This document shows positions 1 through 6,202 of a DNA stretch of 11,963 nt, piece after piece (position 1 is the stretch's first letter; each line of letters opens with the position of its first letter). A model generated the notes under the pieces. That model worked only from the letters and a program-made list of their open reading frames with translations. It searched no databases and was not told the DNA's origin. The stretch comes from Devosia sp. Lineage in GTDB: Bacteria > Pseudomonadota > Alphaproteobacteria > Rhizobiales > Devosiaceae. A program made the position numbers and the translations under genes. The stretch lies in contig DROE01000308.1 of NCBI GenBank assembly GCA_011322005.1, forward strand, positions 1 to 11,963, in the 5' to 3' direction.

Positions 1-589
1 CATCCGTGAGGCGGGCATCGGCTTCATGTTTGCGCCCAACCACCACCCGGCCATGCGCCACGTGGGGCCAACGCGCGCCGAGATGGGCGTGCGCACCATG
101 TTCAACCTGCTCGGGCCCCAGAGTAACCCGGCGGGGGTGAAACGCTACCTTCTGGGGGTTTTTGCCCGCGAGTGGGTTGAGCCGGTCGCCGCCGCCCTGC
201 TGGAAAACGGCGCTTCGTCCGCCTGGGTCGTACACGGTTCGGACGGGCTCGATGAAATCACCACCACCGGCAAAACTTTCGTCACCGCCATTGAAAACAA
301 CTCCCTGCGCAGCTTTGAGATTTCTCCCAAGGACGCCGGATTGGCGCTCGCCGACCCGGCCGACTTGGCAGGTGGCGACCCGGCCCGTAATGCCAGAGCA
401 ATTGTTGCGCTTCTTGATGGAGAGCAAGGCGCCTATCGTGATATCGTGCTGATGAATGCGGGTGCAGCTTTTGTGGTCGCCAACAAAGTGGAGAACCTGA
501 AGGATGGGGCCGCGTTGGCAGCAGAGCTTATCGACAGCGGCCGGGCACGCGCCGCCCTGGCCCGGCTGGTCTCAATTTCCAACGGATAG
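1..589 (+). CDS. trpD: Anthranilate phosphoribosyltransferase, C-terminal part (5' end outside window)
   Basis: Transfers phosphoribose from PRPP to anthranilate, the second committed step of tryptophan synthesis, in the cytoplasm. The reading frame is open from base 2, so the gene begins upstream; 195 residues are visible out of the family's usual 330-345. Near the visible start is the hinge/anthranilate-binding region with FAPNHHPAMRHVGPTR followed by VRTMFNLLGP and SNPAG, a strong TrpD signature. Further on, GLDEITTTGKT holds the acidic Asp-Glu pair that binds Mg-PRPP in this family. The N-terminal PRPP loop lies outside the window. It ends in TAG at 587-589, and trpC begins 6 bases later in the same frame, consistent with one operon. 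The only incompleteness is the window edge; there is no sign of damage. Confidence 0.97.
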   Translation, partial: IREAGIGFMFAPNHHPAMRHVGPTRAEMGVRTMFNLLGPQSNPAGVKRYLLGVFAREWVEPVAAALLENGASSAWVVHGSDGLDEITTTGKTFVTAIENNSLRSFEISPKDAGLALADPADLAGGDPARNARAIVALLDGEQGAYRDIVLMNAGAAFVVANKVENLKDGAALAAELIDSGRARAALARLVSISNG

Positions 590-595
590 TTGCCC

Positions 596-1429
596 ATGAA
601 CGAAGTCATCAATGAACCTGCCAATGACATTCTGAGCCGGATATTCGCCTACAAACGCGAAGAGGTCGAGGCCGCCAAATCCGCAGTGTCCTGGGAAGAA
701 GTGGTCGCCCGCGCCGGGGATGCCTCCCCCGTCCGGCCGTTCAAACAGGCCCTGCGCAACAAAACAGGCGCCGGGGAAACCGGGCTTATCGCCGAGGTCA
801 AGAAAGCCAGCCCCTCCAAGGGCCTCATCCGTGAAGACTTTAATCCTGCCCAAATAGCCCGCGCCTATGCAAAGGGCGGCGCCACCTGTCTTTCGGTTCT
901 GACCGATACCCCCTCGTTTCAGGGAGCACCTCAATTTCTGGTCGAGGCGCGCGGTGCAACAAAACTTCCGGTTTTACGCAAGGATTTCATGCTTGAAACC
1001 TATCAGGTGGTCGAGGCGCGAAGCTGGGGGGCCGACTGCATCCTCGTCATTCTTGCCGGGGTCGGAGACGATACGGCCCGATTTTTACTTGATGCGGCAA
1101 GGGAGTGGGACATGGACGCTGTGGTCGAGGTCCACAACCGGGCCGAGATGGACCGGGCGCTGGCCCTTGATTCTGATATGATAGGCATCAACAATCGCAA
1201 CCTGCGCACCTTTGAAACCAACCTTGAAACCAGCGTCAATCTGGCCGCAGGACTACCGGACAATATTCTGCTGGTCAGCGAAAGCGGCATTGCAGACCAT
1301 GCCCATATAGCCGACCTGAAGCAGCGGGCAAATATCAGCGCATTTCTGGTGGGCGAAAGCCTTATGCGCCAAAGGGATGTTGAACAGGCAACCCGTGTCC
1401 TGCTCCATGGTGAGGCGGTGTCCACATGA
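596..1429 (+). CDS. trpC: Indole-3-glycerol phosphate synthase
   Basis: Converts carboxyphenylaminodeoxyribulose phosphate to indole-3-glycerol phosphate in tryptophan synthesis. At 277 residues it is a normal-length stand-alone TrpC, not fused to TrpF. It is a single TIM barrel: AEVKKASPSKG (residues 66-76) holds the first catalytic Glu (67) and Lys (69), LRKDF holds the catalytic Lys 129, VVEVH holds Glu 178, GINNRNL holds Asn 199, and VSESG holds Glu 229 and Ser 230. These match the residues known from the Sulfolobus enzyme. I start at ATG 596; a TTG two codons earlier (590) directly follows the trpD stop but is less likely. There is no strong Shine-Dalgarno sequence, so translation is probably coupled to trpD. 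The stop overlaps the moaC start as ATGA. Confidence 0.97.
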   Translation: MNEVINEPANDILSRIFAYKREEVEAAKSAVSWEEVVARAGDASPVRPFKQALRNKTGAGETGLIAEVKKASPSKGLIREDFNPAQIARAYAKGGATCLSVLTDTPSFQGAPQFLVEARGATKLPVLRKDFMLETYQVVEARSWGADCILVILAGVGDDTARFLLDAAREWDMDAVVEVHNRAEMDRALALDSDMIGINNRNLRTFETNLETSVNLAAGLPDNILLVSESGIADHAHIADLKQRANISAFLVGESLMRQRDVEQATRVLLHGEAVST

Positions 1430-1920
1430 GCCAGGAGAAGAGCCCCCTCACCCACCTCAACCAGCGCGGCGAAGCCCATATGGTCGATGTGGGGAGTAAG
1501 GCGAGCACAAGGCGCCGAGCGGTTGCTCAGGCGGTTCTGAGCGGCAACCCTGCAACCATCGCCGCCATTATGGCCGACGGGCTGAAAAAGGGCGATGCGC
1601 TGGCTACGGCGCGCATTGCAGGGATTATGGGGGCCAAAAAAACCAGCGAGCTTATCCCCTTGTGCCACCCAATATCGCTCAGCCACGTGGAAGTGAATAT
1701 TTCGCAGGATGGAACGGACAGCATTGTGATTGCCGCAACTGCTGAAACCACCGGACAGACCGGGGTTGAGATGGAGGCCCTGAACGCTGCGGCCACCGCC
1801 GCGCTGACCCTTTATGACATGGCCAAGGCCATCGACCGGGCCATGGTTATTTCAGACCTTTGCCTAATGGAAAAATCCGGCGGCAAGTCCGGCGATTTCA
1901 AAAGGAAGAACAACGAATAA
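1426..1920 (+). CDS. moaC: Cyclic pyranopterin monophosphate synthase (MoaC)
   Basis: Makes cyclic pyranopterin monophosphate from the cyclic GTP-derived intermediate produced by MoaA, the second half of the first step of molybdenum-cofactor synthesis. It has 164 residues, the normal size. Visible signatures are MVDVGSK near residue 20, the IPLCHPISL motif (Cys 80, His 81), TGVEMEAL (113-119), YDMAKA with the Asp 131/Lys 134 pair equivalent to the catalytic pair of the E. coli enzyme, and the C-terminal EKSGGKSGDF. The start ATG overlaps the trpC stop (ATGA) and the stop shares one base with the moeA ATG, so the genes are translationally coupled. No moaA is in the window; only moaC and moeA travel with the trp genes here. 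Confidence 0.97.
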   Translation: MSQEKSPLTHLNQRGEAHMVDVGSKASTRRRAVAQAVLSGNPATIAAIMADGLKKGDALATARIAGIMGAKKTSELIPLCHPISLSHVEVNISQDGTDSIVIAATAETTGQTGVEMEALNAAATAALTLYDMAKAIDRAMVISDLCLMEKSGGKSGDFKRKNNE

Positions 1921-3113
1921 TGCTCAATTTTGACGAAGCCCTGTCGCGGATTCTTGAACAGGTCAAAACACTTGGAACCGAAACCGTTGAGCTTGGCGGT
2001 GCTTCCGGCCGGGTGCTGGCCGAACCGGTATTCGCCCGGACCGACCAACCCCCATTTGACGGCAGTGCCATGGACGGATACGCGGTGCGAAGCCGGGATA
2101 TCGCCCCCGGCGCGGTGCTGGAACAAATCGGGGAATCTCAGGCTGGCGCTGGATTTAGCGGCACGGTCGGCCCCGGCCAGTGCATTCGCATTTTTACCGG
2201 CGCACCGATGCCCGAAGGGGCCGATGCGGTGGTGATGCAGGAAGTTGCTCTGGTCGAAGGCAACAAGGTTGCCTTCGAAAAAACGGTCCTGCCCGGGCAG
2301 AATGTTCGTTCTTTGGGGCAGGATTTTGTGCGCGGAACCGGGCTTGCCACCCCCGGCACAGCACTGAACCCTGCCCGAGTTGCTCATATTGCCGCTGGAA
2401 ACGTGCCTGAGGTCAAAGTGTTCAAGCGCCCGGTGATTGGCCTGCTTGCCACCGGAGACGAGCTGAAACCTCCCGGCAGCGAGCTTGAGCCGGGCCAGAT
2501 TGTCGGCTCCAACAGTTTTGCCCTCAGCGCCCTGTTTTCTCCGTTTGCCAGTCAGGTCTTGCAACTGGATAACGCATCGGACGACGAAGAACAATTGCGC
2601 GCCCTCTTTCAAAAAGCGCTGGATGGCCCCGCGAACATCATCGTTTCCACCGGCGGGGCCAGTGTGGGTGATCATGACCTGGTGCTGCCCGTGCTCAAAT
2701 CGCTCGGGGTAACCGTTGATTTCTGGAAAATCGCCATGCGTCCGGGCAAACCGGTCATGTTTGGCCGGTTTGAAAACAAGTTGTTCTTTGCCCTGCCCGG
2801 CAATCCGGTTTCCGCCTATGTGACCGCAATAACGCTGGTGCTTCCGGCCATTCGCGCCGCCTCCGGTTATTCCTCCCCCTCAAACAAAACCCTGCGACTG
2901 CCGCTGGCATCGCCCCTGAGCACCAACGGTCCCCGCCGCCATTTCATGCGCTGCACAATCGAAACCCTTGAGGGGGCAAGTGCCGTGCACCCCATTCTAC
3001 AGACCGACAGCTCGCACCTTACCTCGCTGGCCGCGGCAGATGGACTGCTCATTGTGGACGAAAATGCCCAAGCCCTGCAGGTCGGTCAGGTCGTCGAGGT
3101 GATACTCATCTGA
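1920..3113 (+). CDS. moeA: Molybdopterin molybdenumtransferase
   Basis: Inserts molybdate into adenylylated molybdopterin, the last step of basic Mo-cofactor synthesis. At 397 residues it is close to the usual ~400. Signatures in order are PPFDGSAMDGYAVR (residues 44-57, with Asp 52), IFTGAPMPEGADAVV (91-105), ATGDEL (177-182), STGGASVGDHD (243-253), MRPGKPVMFG (273-282) and LPGNPVSAY (292-300), followed by the beta-barrel C-terminal domain. The start is the ATG at 1920, which overlaps the moaC TAA. AGGAAG at 1903-1908 is a good ribosome binding site, and the next upstream in-frame start lies inside moaC and breaks the family N-terminus. The gene converges with the regulator on the other strand; only 6 bases separate the two stop codons and no clear terminator lies between them. 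Confidence 0.96.
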   Translation: MLNFDEALSRILEQVKTLGTETVELGGASGRVLAEPVFARTDQPPFDGSAMDGYAVRSRDIAPGAVLEQIGESQAGAGFSGTVGPGQCIRIFTGAPMPEGADAVVMQEVALVEGNKVAFEKTVLPGQNVRSLGQDFVRGTGLATPGTALNPARVAHIAAGNVPEVKVFKRPVIGLLATGDELKPPGSELEPGQIVGSNSFALSALFSPFASQVLQLDNASDDEEQLRALFQKALDGPANIIVSTGGASVGDHDLVLPVLKSLGVTVDFWKIAMRPGKPVMFGRFENKLFFALPGNPVSAYVTAITLVLPAIRAASGYSSPSNKTLRLPLASPLSTNGPRRHFMRCTIETLEGASAVHPILQTDSSHLTSLAAADGLLIVDENAQALQVGQVVEVILI

Positions 3114-3119
3114 GACATG

Positions 3120-3788
3120 CTAAAATCGGGCAAGATAGTCCTTGTAGGTTTTCCCCGATTCAGGGGTAAACACCGCGCCTGTTTCCCGGTACCCGCTGAT
3201 CCTGTCGATACGAAACACTCTGAAGTCATTGCGCATTTCGCACCAGGCGGTGCATGTCCATGCGGTACCCCAATACTCGCACTGCAGCGGTCTGATACGT
3301 CTTGAACTTACCTCATCACCAAGTGAAACATAGTCAATTTCAACGAGGTTTTTCTCTCCAACCGCCCGCCTCAGATCAGCCAGATATCTGGGTTTGCGGC
3401 CGGGTTGCGCAACATAAATGGAAATGCCGCGCAAGTGATCGGCGCCACGCCTGTCGCCTGGCACCACGGCATCAATCTTTACCAGAAGTTGCCTGGCCGC
3501 CTCCTGCAAATCAGAGTCGGCCGCTTGCAGCACGACTTCCATCCCCAGTTGCAGCGCCGCCAGCTCATTGTGTGCCAGGGCAAGGGGCGGCAAGAATATC
3601 GGCTCACGCAGAATATAGCCTACCCCCCGCTCTCCCTCGATGGGTATCCCTGATGCAACCAGCGTGTCGATATCCCGGTAAATTGTTCTCAGCGACACTT
3701 CCAGCTTTTCGGCAATGTCGCGTCCACGGCAGAGTTTTCCTCCGCGGAAAATTTGCAATATCTCAAACAGGCGGTCAGTTCTACGCAT
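3120..3788 (-). CDS. YafY-type transcriptional regulator (HTH + WYL domain)
   Basis: A 222-residue DNA-binding protein of the HTH_11/WYL (YafY) family. The N-terminus RRTDRLFEILQIF starts a DeoR-like winged helix; the recognition part is about residues 22-45 (IAEKLEVSLRTIYRDI). The C-terminal WYL-type domain is about residues 133-198 and includes RIRPLQCEYWGTAWTCTAW and FRVFRIDRI, typical of the YafY branch. WYL domains generally sense a small ligand or nucleic acid; the ligand is unknown here. The ATG directly abuts the TAG of the upstream barrel gene (TAGATG), so the two are co-transcribed and probably translationally coupled. A likely role is autoregulation of this two-gene operon through the palindrome at 4142-4165, which is inference. 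There is no symbol I would assign. Confidence 0.88.
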   Translation of the reverse strand: MRRTDRLFEILQIFRGGKLCRGRDIAEKLEVSLRTIYRDIDTLVASGIPIEGERGVGYILREPIFLPPLALAHNELAALQLGMEVVLQAADSDLQEAARQLLVKIDAVVPGDRRGADHLRGISIYVAQPGRKPRYLADLRRAVGEKNLVEIDYVSLGDEVSSRRIRPLQCEYWGTAWTCTAWCEMRNDFRVFRIDRISGYRETGAVFTPESGKTYKDYLARF

Positions 3789-4094
3789 CTACCCCAGAGA
3801 AACATGGAGCCTGTTGTGGCTCATTCTTGCACCTGCCCCGTCAATTGCCTGAATCATGGGCTTCAGGCCTTCCTCCTTCATGAACATTTGTGCTGCTGCC
3901 TGGGCCTGCTCTAAGGTTTGCCACTCGATATGCTCCAGCCATCTGCCATCTTCGCCCCGCGACAGTCTGCGGGCGACAAATCCGGGCATTCCGGCGACAA
4001 ACTCACTCGAAGCGGGCACTGTCTTCAAAAATTCCTCGTCGCTGACCCCCGGGGCCAGCCGGAAAGATACGACTTCAATTACTCGGTTGGTCAT
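3789..4094 (-). CDS. Small dimeric alpha/beta-barrel protein (ABM-like)
   Basis: A 101-residue cytoplasmic protein with no signal peptide or membrane segment. The pattern resembles antibiotic biosynthesis monooxygenase / dimeric alpha-beta barrel proteins: a first strand IEVVSFRLAPG, a helix with FLKTVPASSEFVAGMPGF, a strand ARRLSRG, a strand WLEHIEWQTLEQAQAA, and a last helix plus strand ending NRLHVSLG. PGF followed by a W-x-x-x-x-W strand is common in the superfamily. The family covers monooxygenases, heme-degrading enzymes and proteins of unknown role, so no reaction can be assigned. AAGGAGA (4107-4101) lies 6 bases from the ATG and is a very good ribosome binding site. It is the first gene of an operon with the YafY-type regulator, which suggests the regulator controls it. 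Confidence 0.8.
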   Translation of the reverse strand: MTNRVIEVVSFRLAPGVSDEEFLKTVPASSEFVAGMPGFVARRLSRGEDGRWLEHIEWQTLEQAQAAAQMFMKEEGLKPMIQAIDGAGARMSHNRLHVSLG

Positions 4095-4141
4095 GGGGAT
4101 TCTCCTTTTCTGTTGGGTGACCCGCCGAACCTAACCCCTTG

Positions 4142-4165
4142 CAACTGACACCTGTCTGTCAGTTG
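4142..4165. promoter_or_regulatory. Perfect inverted repeat, probable operator of the ABM-like/YafY operon
   Basis: The arms CAACTGACA (4142-4150) and TGTCAGTTG (4157-4165) are perfect 9-base inverted repeats around the 6-base spacer CCTGTC. The site lies 48-71 bases upstream of the barrel gene's ATG and overlaps its predicted transcription start. This is the size and symmetry of a dimeric repressor site. It is not followed by a T run on either strand, which argues against a terminator. The binding protein is inferred to be the co-transcribed YafY-type regulator; a TetR-type regulator from elsewhere is possible. Confidence 0.6.
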
Positions 4166-4166
4166 T

Positions 4167-4194
4167 GTTCTAATAAAATGCACCCGGTTGTCAT
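4167..4194 (-). promoter_or_regulatory. Candidate sigma-70-type promoter of the ABM-like/YafY operon
   Basis: Reading the minus strand, ATGACA (4194-4189) matches five of six -35 consensus bases. TAGAAC (4172-4167) is a four-of-six -10 element 16 bases downstream. The predicted start near 4160 falls inside the palindrome at 4142-4165, so a bound repressor would block initiation. This is pattern matching only. Confidence 0.35.
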
Positions 4195-4206
4195 TTGATC
4201 AAGCGC

Positions 4207-4243
4207 TGTTGATGCAGCCTTGTGAAACCAGTGGCATTCAACA
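4207..4243 (-). other. Stem-loop downstream of the usp gene
   Basis: TGTTGATGC (4207-4215) pairs with GCATTCAACA (4234-4243) through nine base pairs with one bulged base and an 18-base loop. It lies 20 bases past the usp stop codon on the usp transcript. There is no T run after it, so it may be a 3'-end stabilising or weak termination structure rather than a standard intrinsic terminator. Confidence 0.3.
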
Positions 4244-4263
4244 TCTGCCGGGAAAAGAAACAA

Positions 4264-5103
4264 TCAGTGGGCCGTCAGAACGGGTAATGTGGATTTGCCC
4301 AGAATATGGCGGGTTACTCCACCCAGCACCCACTGGCGTATGCGCGAATGGCCATAACTCCCCATCACGATGAGGTTGGCTCCCGACTTCTCCGCTTCAT
4401 TGAGCAGCGCCTCCGCCACATTGTCCCACCCCGTGAGGTGCTTCAGCTCCACGGTGCAGTTATGGCGCGACAGGTGACGGGCAATATCCGCCCCCGGCTC
4501 CTGACCGAACTGTTCAGGCGCACCGTTCTCGTCAACCATCGCGACAATCACCTTGTCTGCGTGCTCCAGAAGCGGCATGGCCTCGGACACAGCACGCGCG
4601 GATTCTTTGGTACTCCGCCAAGCCACAAGCACCGTTCTGATGCCCTTTTCAGCGACAGAGACCTTTTGGGGTACAATCATCACCCCCCGGCCAGAGCCGA
4701 AAATAAGGGCCTCGGTCAACTCGGAAAGCTCCGCATTGCCGCCATAGGGCTGTGCAACAACAAAGAGATCGCCACAACGGCTTTCAGTGCATAACGCCTC
4801 AATCGCCTCCCCCATGTAAACATCATAACGCCGAAACTCGTAAGGCCGGTCCAGGGACTTGTCCATGAGAGCTTTAAGGCTTTTTTCCGTTTTATCCCCG
4901 ACTGCGAGCATGGAACTTTTGGGGTCGGTGATAATCGGAGCGGCTCCAAATCCCGCATATCCCACAGCCATGGGCGCGTGGGAGATATTGAGGAAAACTC
5001 CGGTGACAAATGCATCGTGAGCGCGGCCTATGGAACCGGCGTATGTCAGACGCCCCTCATCGCCCTCAGTGCCGTTCAAATGGACCAGAATGTCCTTGAG
5101 CAT
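4264..5103 (-). CDS. Tandem-domain universal stress protein (UspA family)
   Basis: A 279-residue cytoplasmic protein with two UspA domains, about residues 1-146 and 154-277. The first domain begins MLKDILVHLNG and keeps the fold (LFVVAQPYG, GVMIVP) but lacks the glycine-rich nucleotide motif, so it looks degenerate. The second begins TVLVAWRSTKESARA and keeps VMGSYGHSRIRQWVLGG (residues 247-262), matching the G-x2-G-x9-G ATP-binding signature, except that Gly replaces the usual Ser/Thr after the last Gly; it then ends TRHILGKSTLPVL. The ribosome binding site GGGAGG (5116-5111) lies 7 bases from the ATG. A perfect FNR/FixK box lies upstream at 5194-5207, so induction under low oxygen is likely. 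Such proteins are linked to stress survival, but the exact role is not known. It is a separate unit from the ABM-like operon downstream. Confidence 0.93.
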   Translation of the reverse strand: MLKDILVHLNGTEGDEGRLTYAGSIGRAHDAFVTGVFLNISHAPMAVGYAGFGAAPIITDPKSSMLAVGDKTEKSLKALMDKSLDRPYEFRRYDVYMGEAIEALCTESRCGDLFVVAQPYGGNAELSELTEALIFGSGRGVMIVPQKVSVAEKGIRTVLVAWRSTKESARAVSEAMPLLEHADKVIVAMVDENGAPEQFGQEPGADIARHLSRHNCTVELKHLTGWDNVAEALLNEAEKSGANLIVMGSYGHSRIRQWVLGGVTRHILGKSTLPVLTAH

Positions 5104-5164
5104 CTTGATACCTCCCGTTCATTGCCAATGGGCCTGATGAAAACGCGCACAGAACCATGGGGGT

Positions 5165-5207
5165 ACTTTACACCAAACCTGACAAAATTGACGTTGACGC
5201 AAGTCAA
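5165..5207 (-). promoter_or_regulatory. FNR/FixK-type box and -10 of the usp promoter
   Basis: TTGAC-GCAA-GTCAA at 5194-5207 is a perfect palindrome fitting the FNR/FixK consensus TTGAY-N4-RTCAA. On the minus strand a -10-like TAAAGT lies at 5170-5165. That puts the likely start near 5158-5159 and the box centre at about -41.5, the position of class II activation by the CRP/FNR family. No -35 element is needed in that arrangement. The usp ATG follows about 55 bases later. The other neighbour, lexA, reads away from the box. Confidence 0.65.
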
Positions 5208-5241
5208 AACGAAAACCGGTAATCATTTTTTTACAACACTC

Positions 5242-5270
5242 TTGCAGAACATAACTGGAACACCTATCGT
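5242..5270 (+). promoter_or_regulatory. lexA promoter
   Basis: TTGCAG (5242-5247) as -35 and TATCGT (5265-5270) as -10 are separated by 17 bases, with the start expected near 5277. Both SOS boxes overlap this promoter or its start, as expected for autorepression. The lexA ATG lies about 57 bases downstream of the predicted start. Confidence 0.55.
5247..5261 (+). promoter_or_regulatory. SOS box 1 (LexA operator)
   Basis: GAACATAACTGGAAC is an exact GAAC-N7-GAAC direct repeat, the alphaproteobacterial LexA site. It lies between the -35 and -10 of the predicted lexA promoter. Confidence 0.85.
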
Positions 5271-5271
5271 T

Positions 5272-5286
5272 GTTCAGTCTTTGTTC
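5272..5286 (+). promoter_or_regulatory. SOS box 2 (LexA operator)
   Basis: GTTCAGTCTTTGTTC is an exact GTTC-N7-GTTC direct repeat, the same motif in the opposite orientation to box 1. It starts 25 bases after box 1 and covers the predicted lexA transcription start. Confidence 0.85.
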
Positions 5287-5333
5287 TGATTCGCGCCCGA
5301 TGAGTGGTGTGAAGCCAACTTTGTGAGGCCCAA

Positions 5334-6047
5334 ATGCTGACCCGCAAACAACATGAACTTTTGATGTTCATTCATGAACGGATGAAGGAGAGTGGTATTC
5401 CGCCCTCCTTCGACGAAATGAAGGAGGCGCTGGACCTGAAATCCAAGTCCGGCATTCATCGGCTCATTACCGCTCTTGAGGAGCGCGGCTTTATCCGTCG
5501 CCTGCCCAATCGGGCCCGGGCGTTGGAAGTTGTGCGCCTGCCCGATTCCATGAACCCCTCGCTTGGGGGCGTAAAAAGGCGTTTTGAACCCAGTGTAATC
5601 GAGGGGGATCTGGGCAAGGTTGCAAAACCTCCGCTCCACCAGGATAATTCTTCGGGCATGGCGCAGTCCGTGTCCATTCCGGTGATGGGCCGTATTGCCG
5701 CGGGCACGCCCATAGAAGCCATCCAGAACCATTCTCACACGGTCACCGTTCCCCCGGAAATGCTTGGTACTGGAGAACATTTTGCCCTTGAGGTACGAGG
5801 TGACTCCATGATTGACGCGGGAATTTTCGATGGAGATACCGTGCTCATCCAGAAGCAGTCCACCGCCAGCAACGGCGAGATTGTGGTGGCGTTGATTGAC
5901 GATGAGGAAGCGACGTTGAAACGCCTGCGCCGCAAGGGTAATTCCATTGCTCTTGAAGCGGCCAATCCGGCCTATGAAACACGTATTTTCGGACCGGAAC
6001 GCGTCGCGGTCCAGGGAAAGCTCGTGGGGCTGCTGCGCAGGTACTAG
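5334..6047 (+). CDS. lexA: LexA repressor / SOS response autoprotease
   Basis: Represses DNA-damage genes and cleaves itself when RecA filaments form. At 237 residues it is the alphaproteobacterial length, longer than E. coli LexA (202). The N-terminal winged helix reads MLTRKQHELLMFIHERMKES and continues with PPSFDEMKEALDLKSKSG and RLITALEERGFI. After a linker of about residues 75-110 comes the peptidase S24 domain: cleavage site Ala123-Gly124 in GRIAAGTP, catalytic Ser158 in RGDSM, and catalytic Lys196 in EATLKRL. All autoproteolysis residues are intact. The ATG at 5334 is preceded by GTGAGG. Two SOS boxes in the promoter indicate autoregulation. The gene converges on prfB; I see no convincing terminator in the 155 bases between the stops. 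Confidence 0.98.
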   Translation: MLTRKQHELLMFIHERMKESGIPPSFDEMKEALDLKSKSGIHRLITALEERGFIRRLPNRARALEVVRLPDSMNPSLGGVKRRFEPSVIEGDLGKVAKPPLHQDNSSGMAQSVSIPVMGRIAAGTPIEAIQNHSHTVTVPPEMLGTGEHFALEVRGDSMIDAGIFDGDTVLIQKQSTASNGEIVVALIDDEEATLKRLRRKGNSIALEAANPAYETRIFGPERVAVQGKLVGLLRRY

Positions 6048-6202
6048 ACCGTTTCATTTTTTGATTGAACCACTCTGGATTGTTCTCGCTCGCGGCCTGA
6101 CTGTTTGCGTTAAAACGGTATGCGGTCCAGGACGGCTGCCAATCCTTCAGACTGCGGTTATACGGCGGAAAATGCGAGATATTCAGCCGCTTCCCTTGTT
6201 GC
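6048..6202. other. Convergent intergenic region, lexA to prfB
   Basis: 155 bases between two stop codons. No gene or RNA element is recognisable. The best inverted repeat, ACCGTTT (6048-6054) with AAACGGT further on, has a loop of about 60 bases and no T run in the right place, so I do not call a terminator for either gene. Confidence 0.4.

Noticed and set aside
3124..3160. AATCGGG/CCCGATT stem just past the moeA stop as a moeA terminator
   Set aside because: The loop is 23 bases, there is no T run after the stem, and it lies inside the coding end of the convergent regulator gene.
4195..4202. TTGATCAA as a second FNR-type site
   Set aside because: The half-sites abut with no 4-base spacer, so it does not fit the FNR/FixK spacing.
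6048..6190. Minus-strand frame past prfB that reads like protein (Trp- and Asn-containing tail)
   Set aside because: It is the continuation of a wrong frame of prfB, has no start or ribosome site of its own, and runs into the antisense of lexA.
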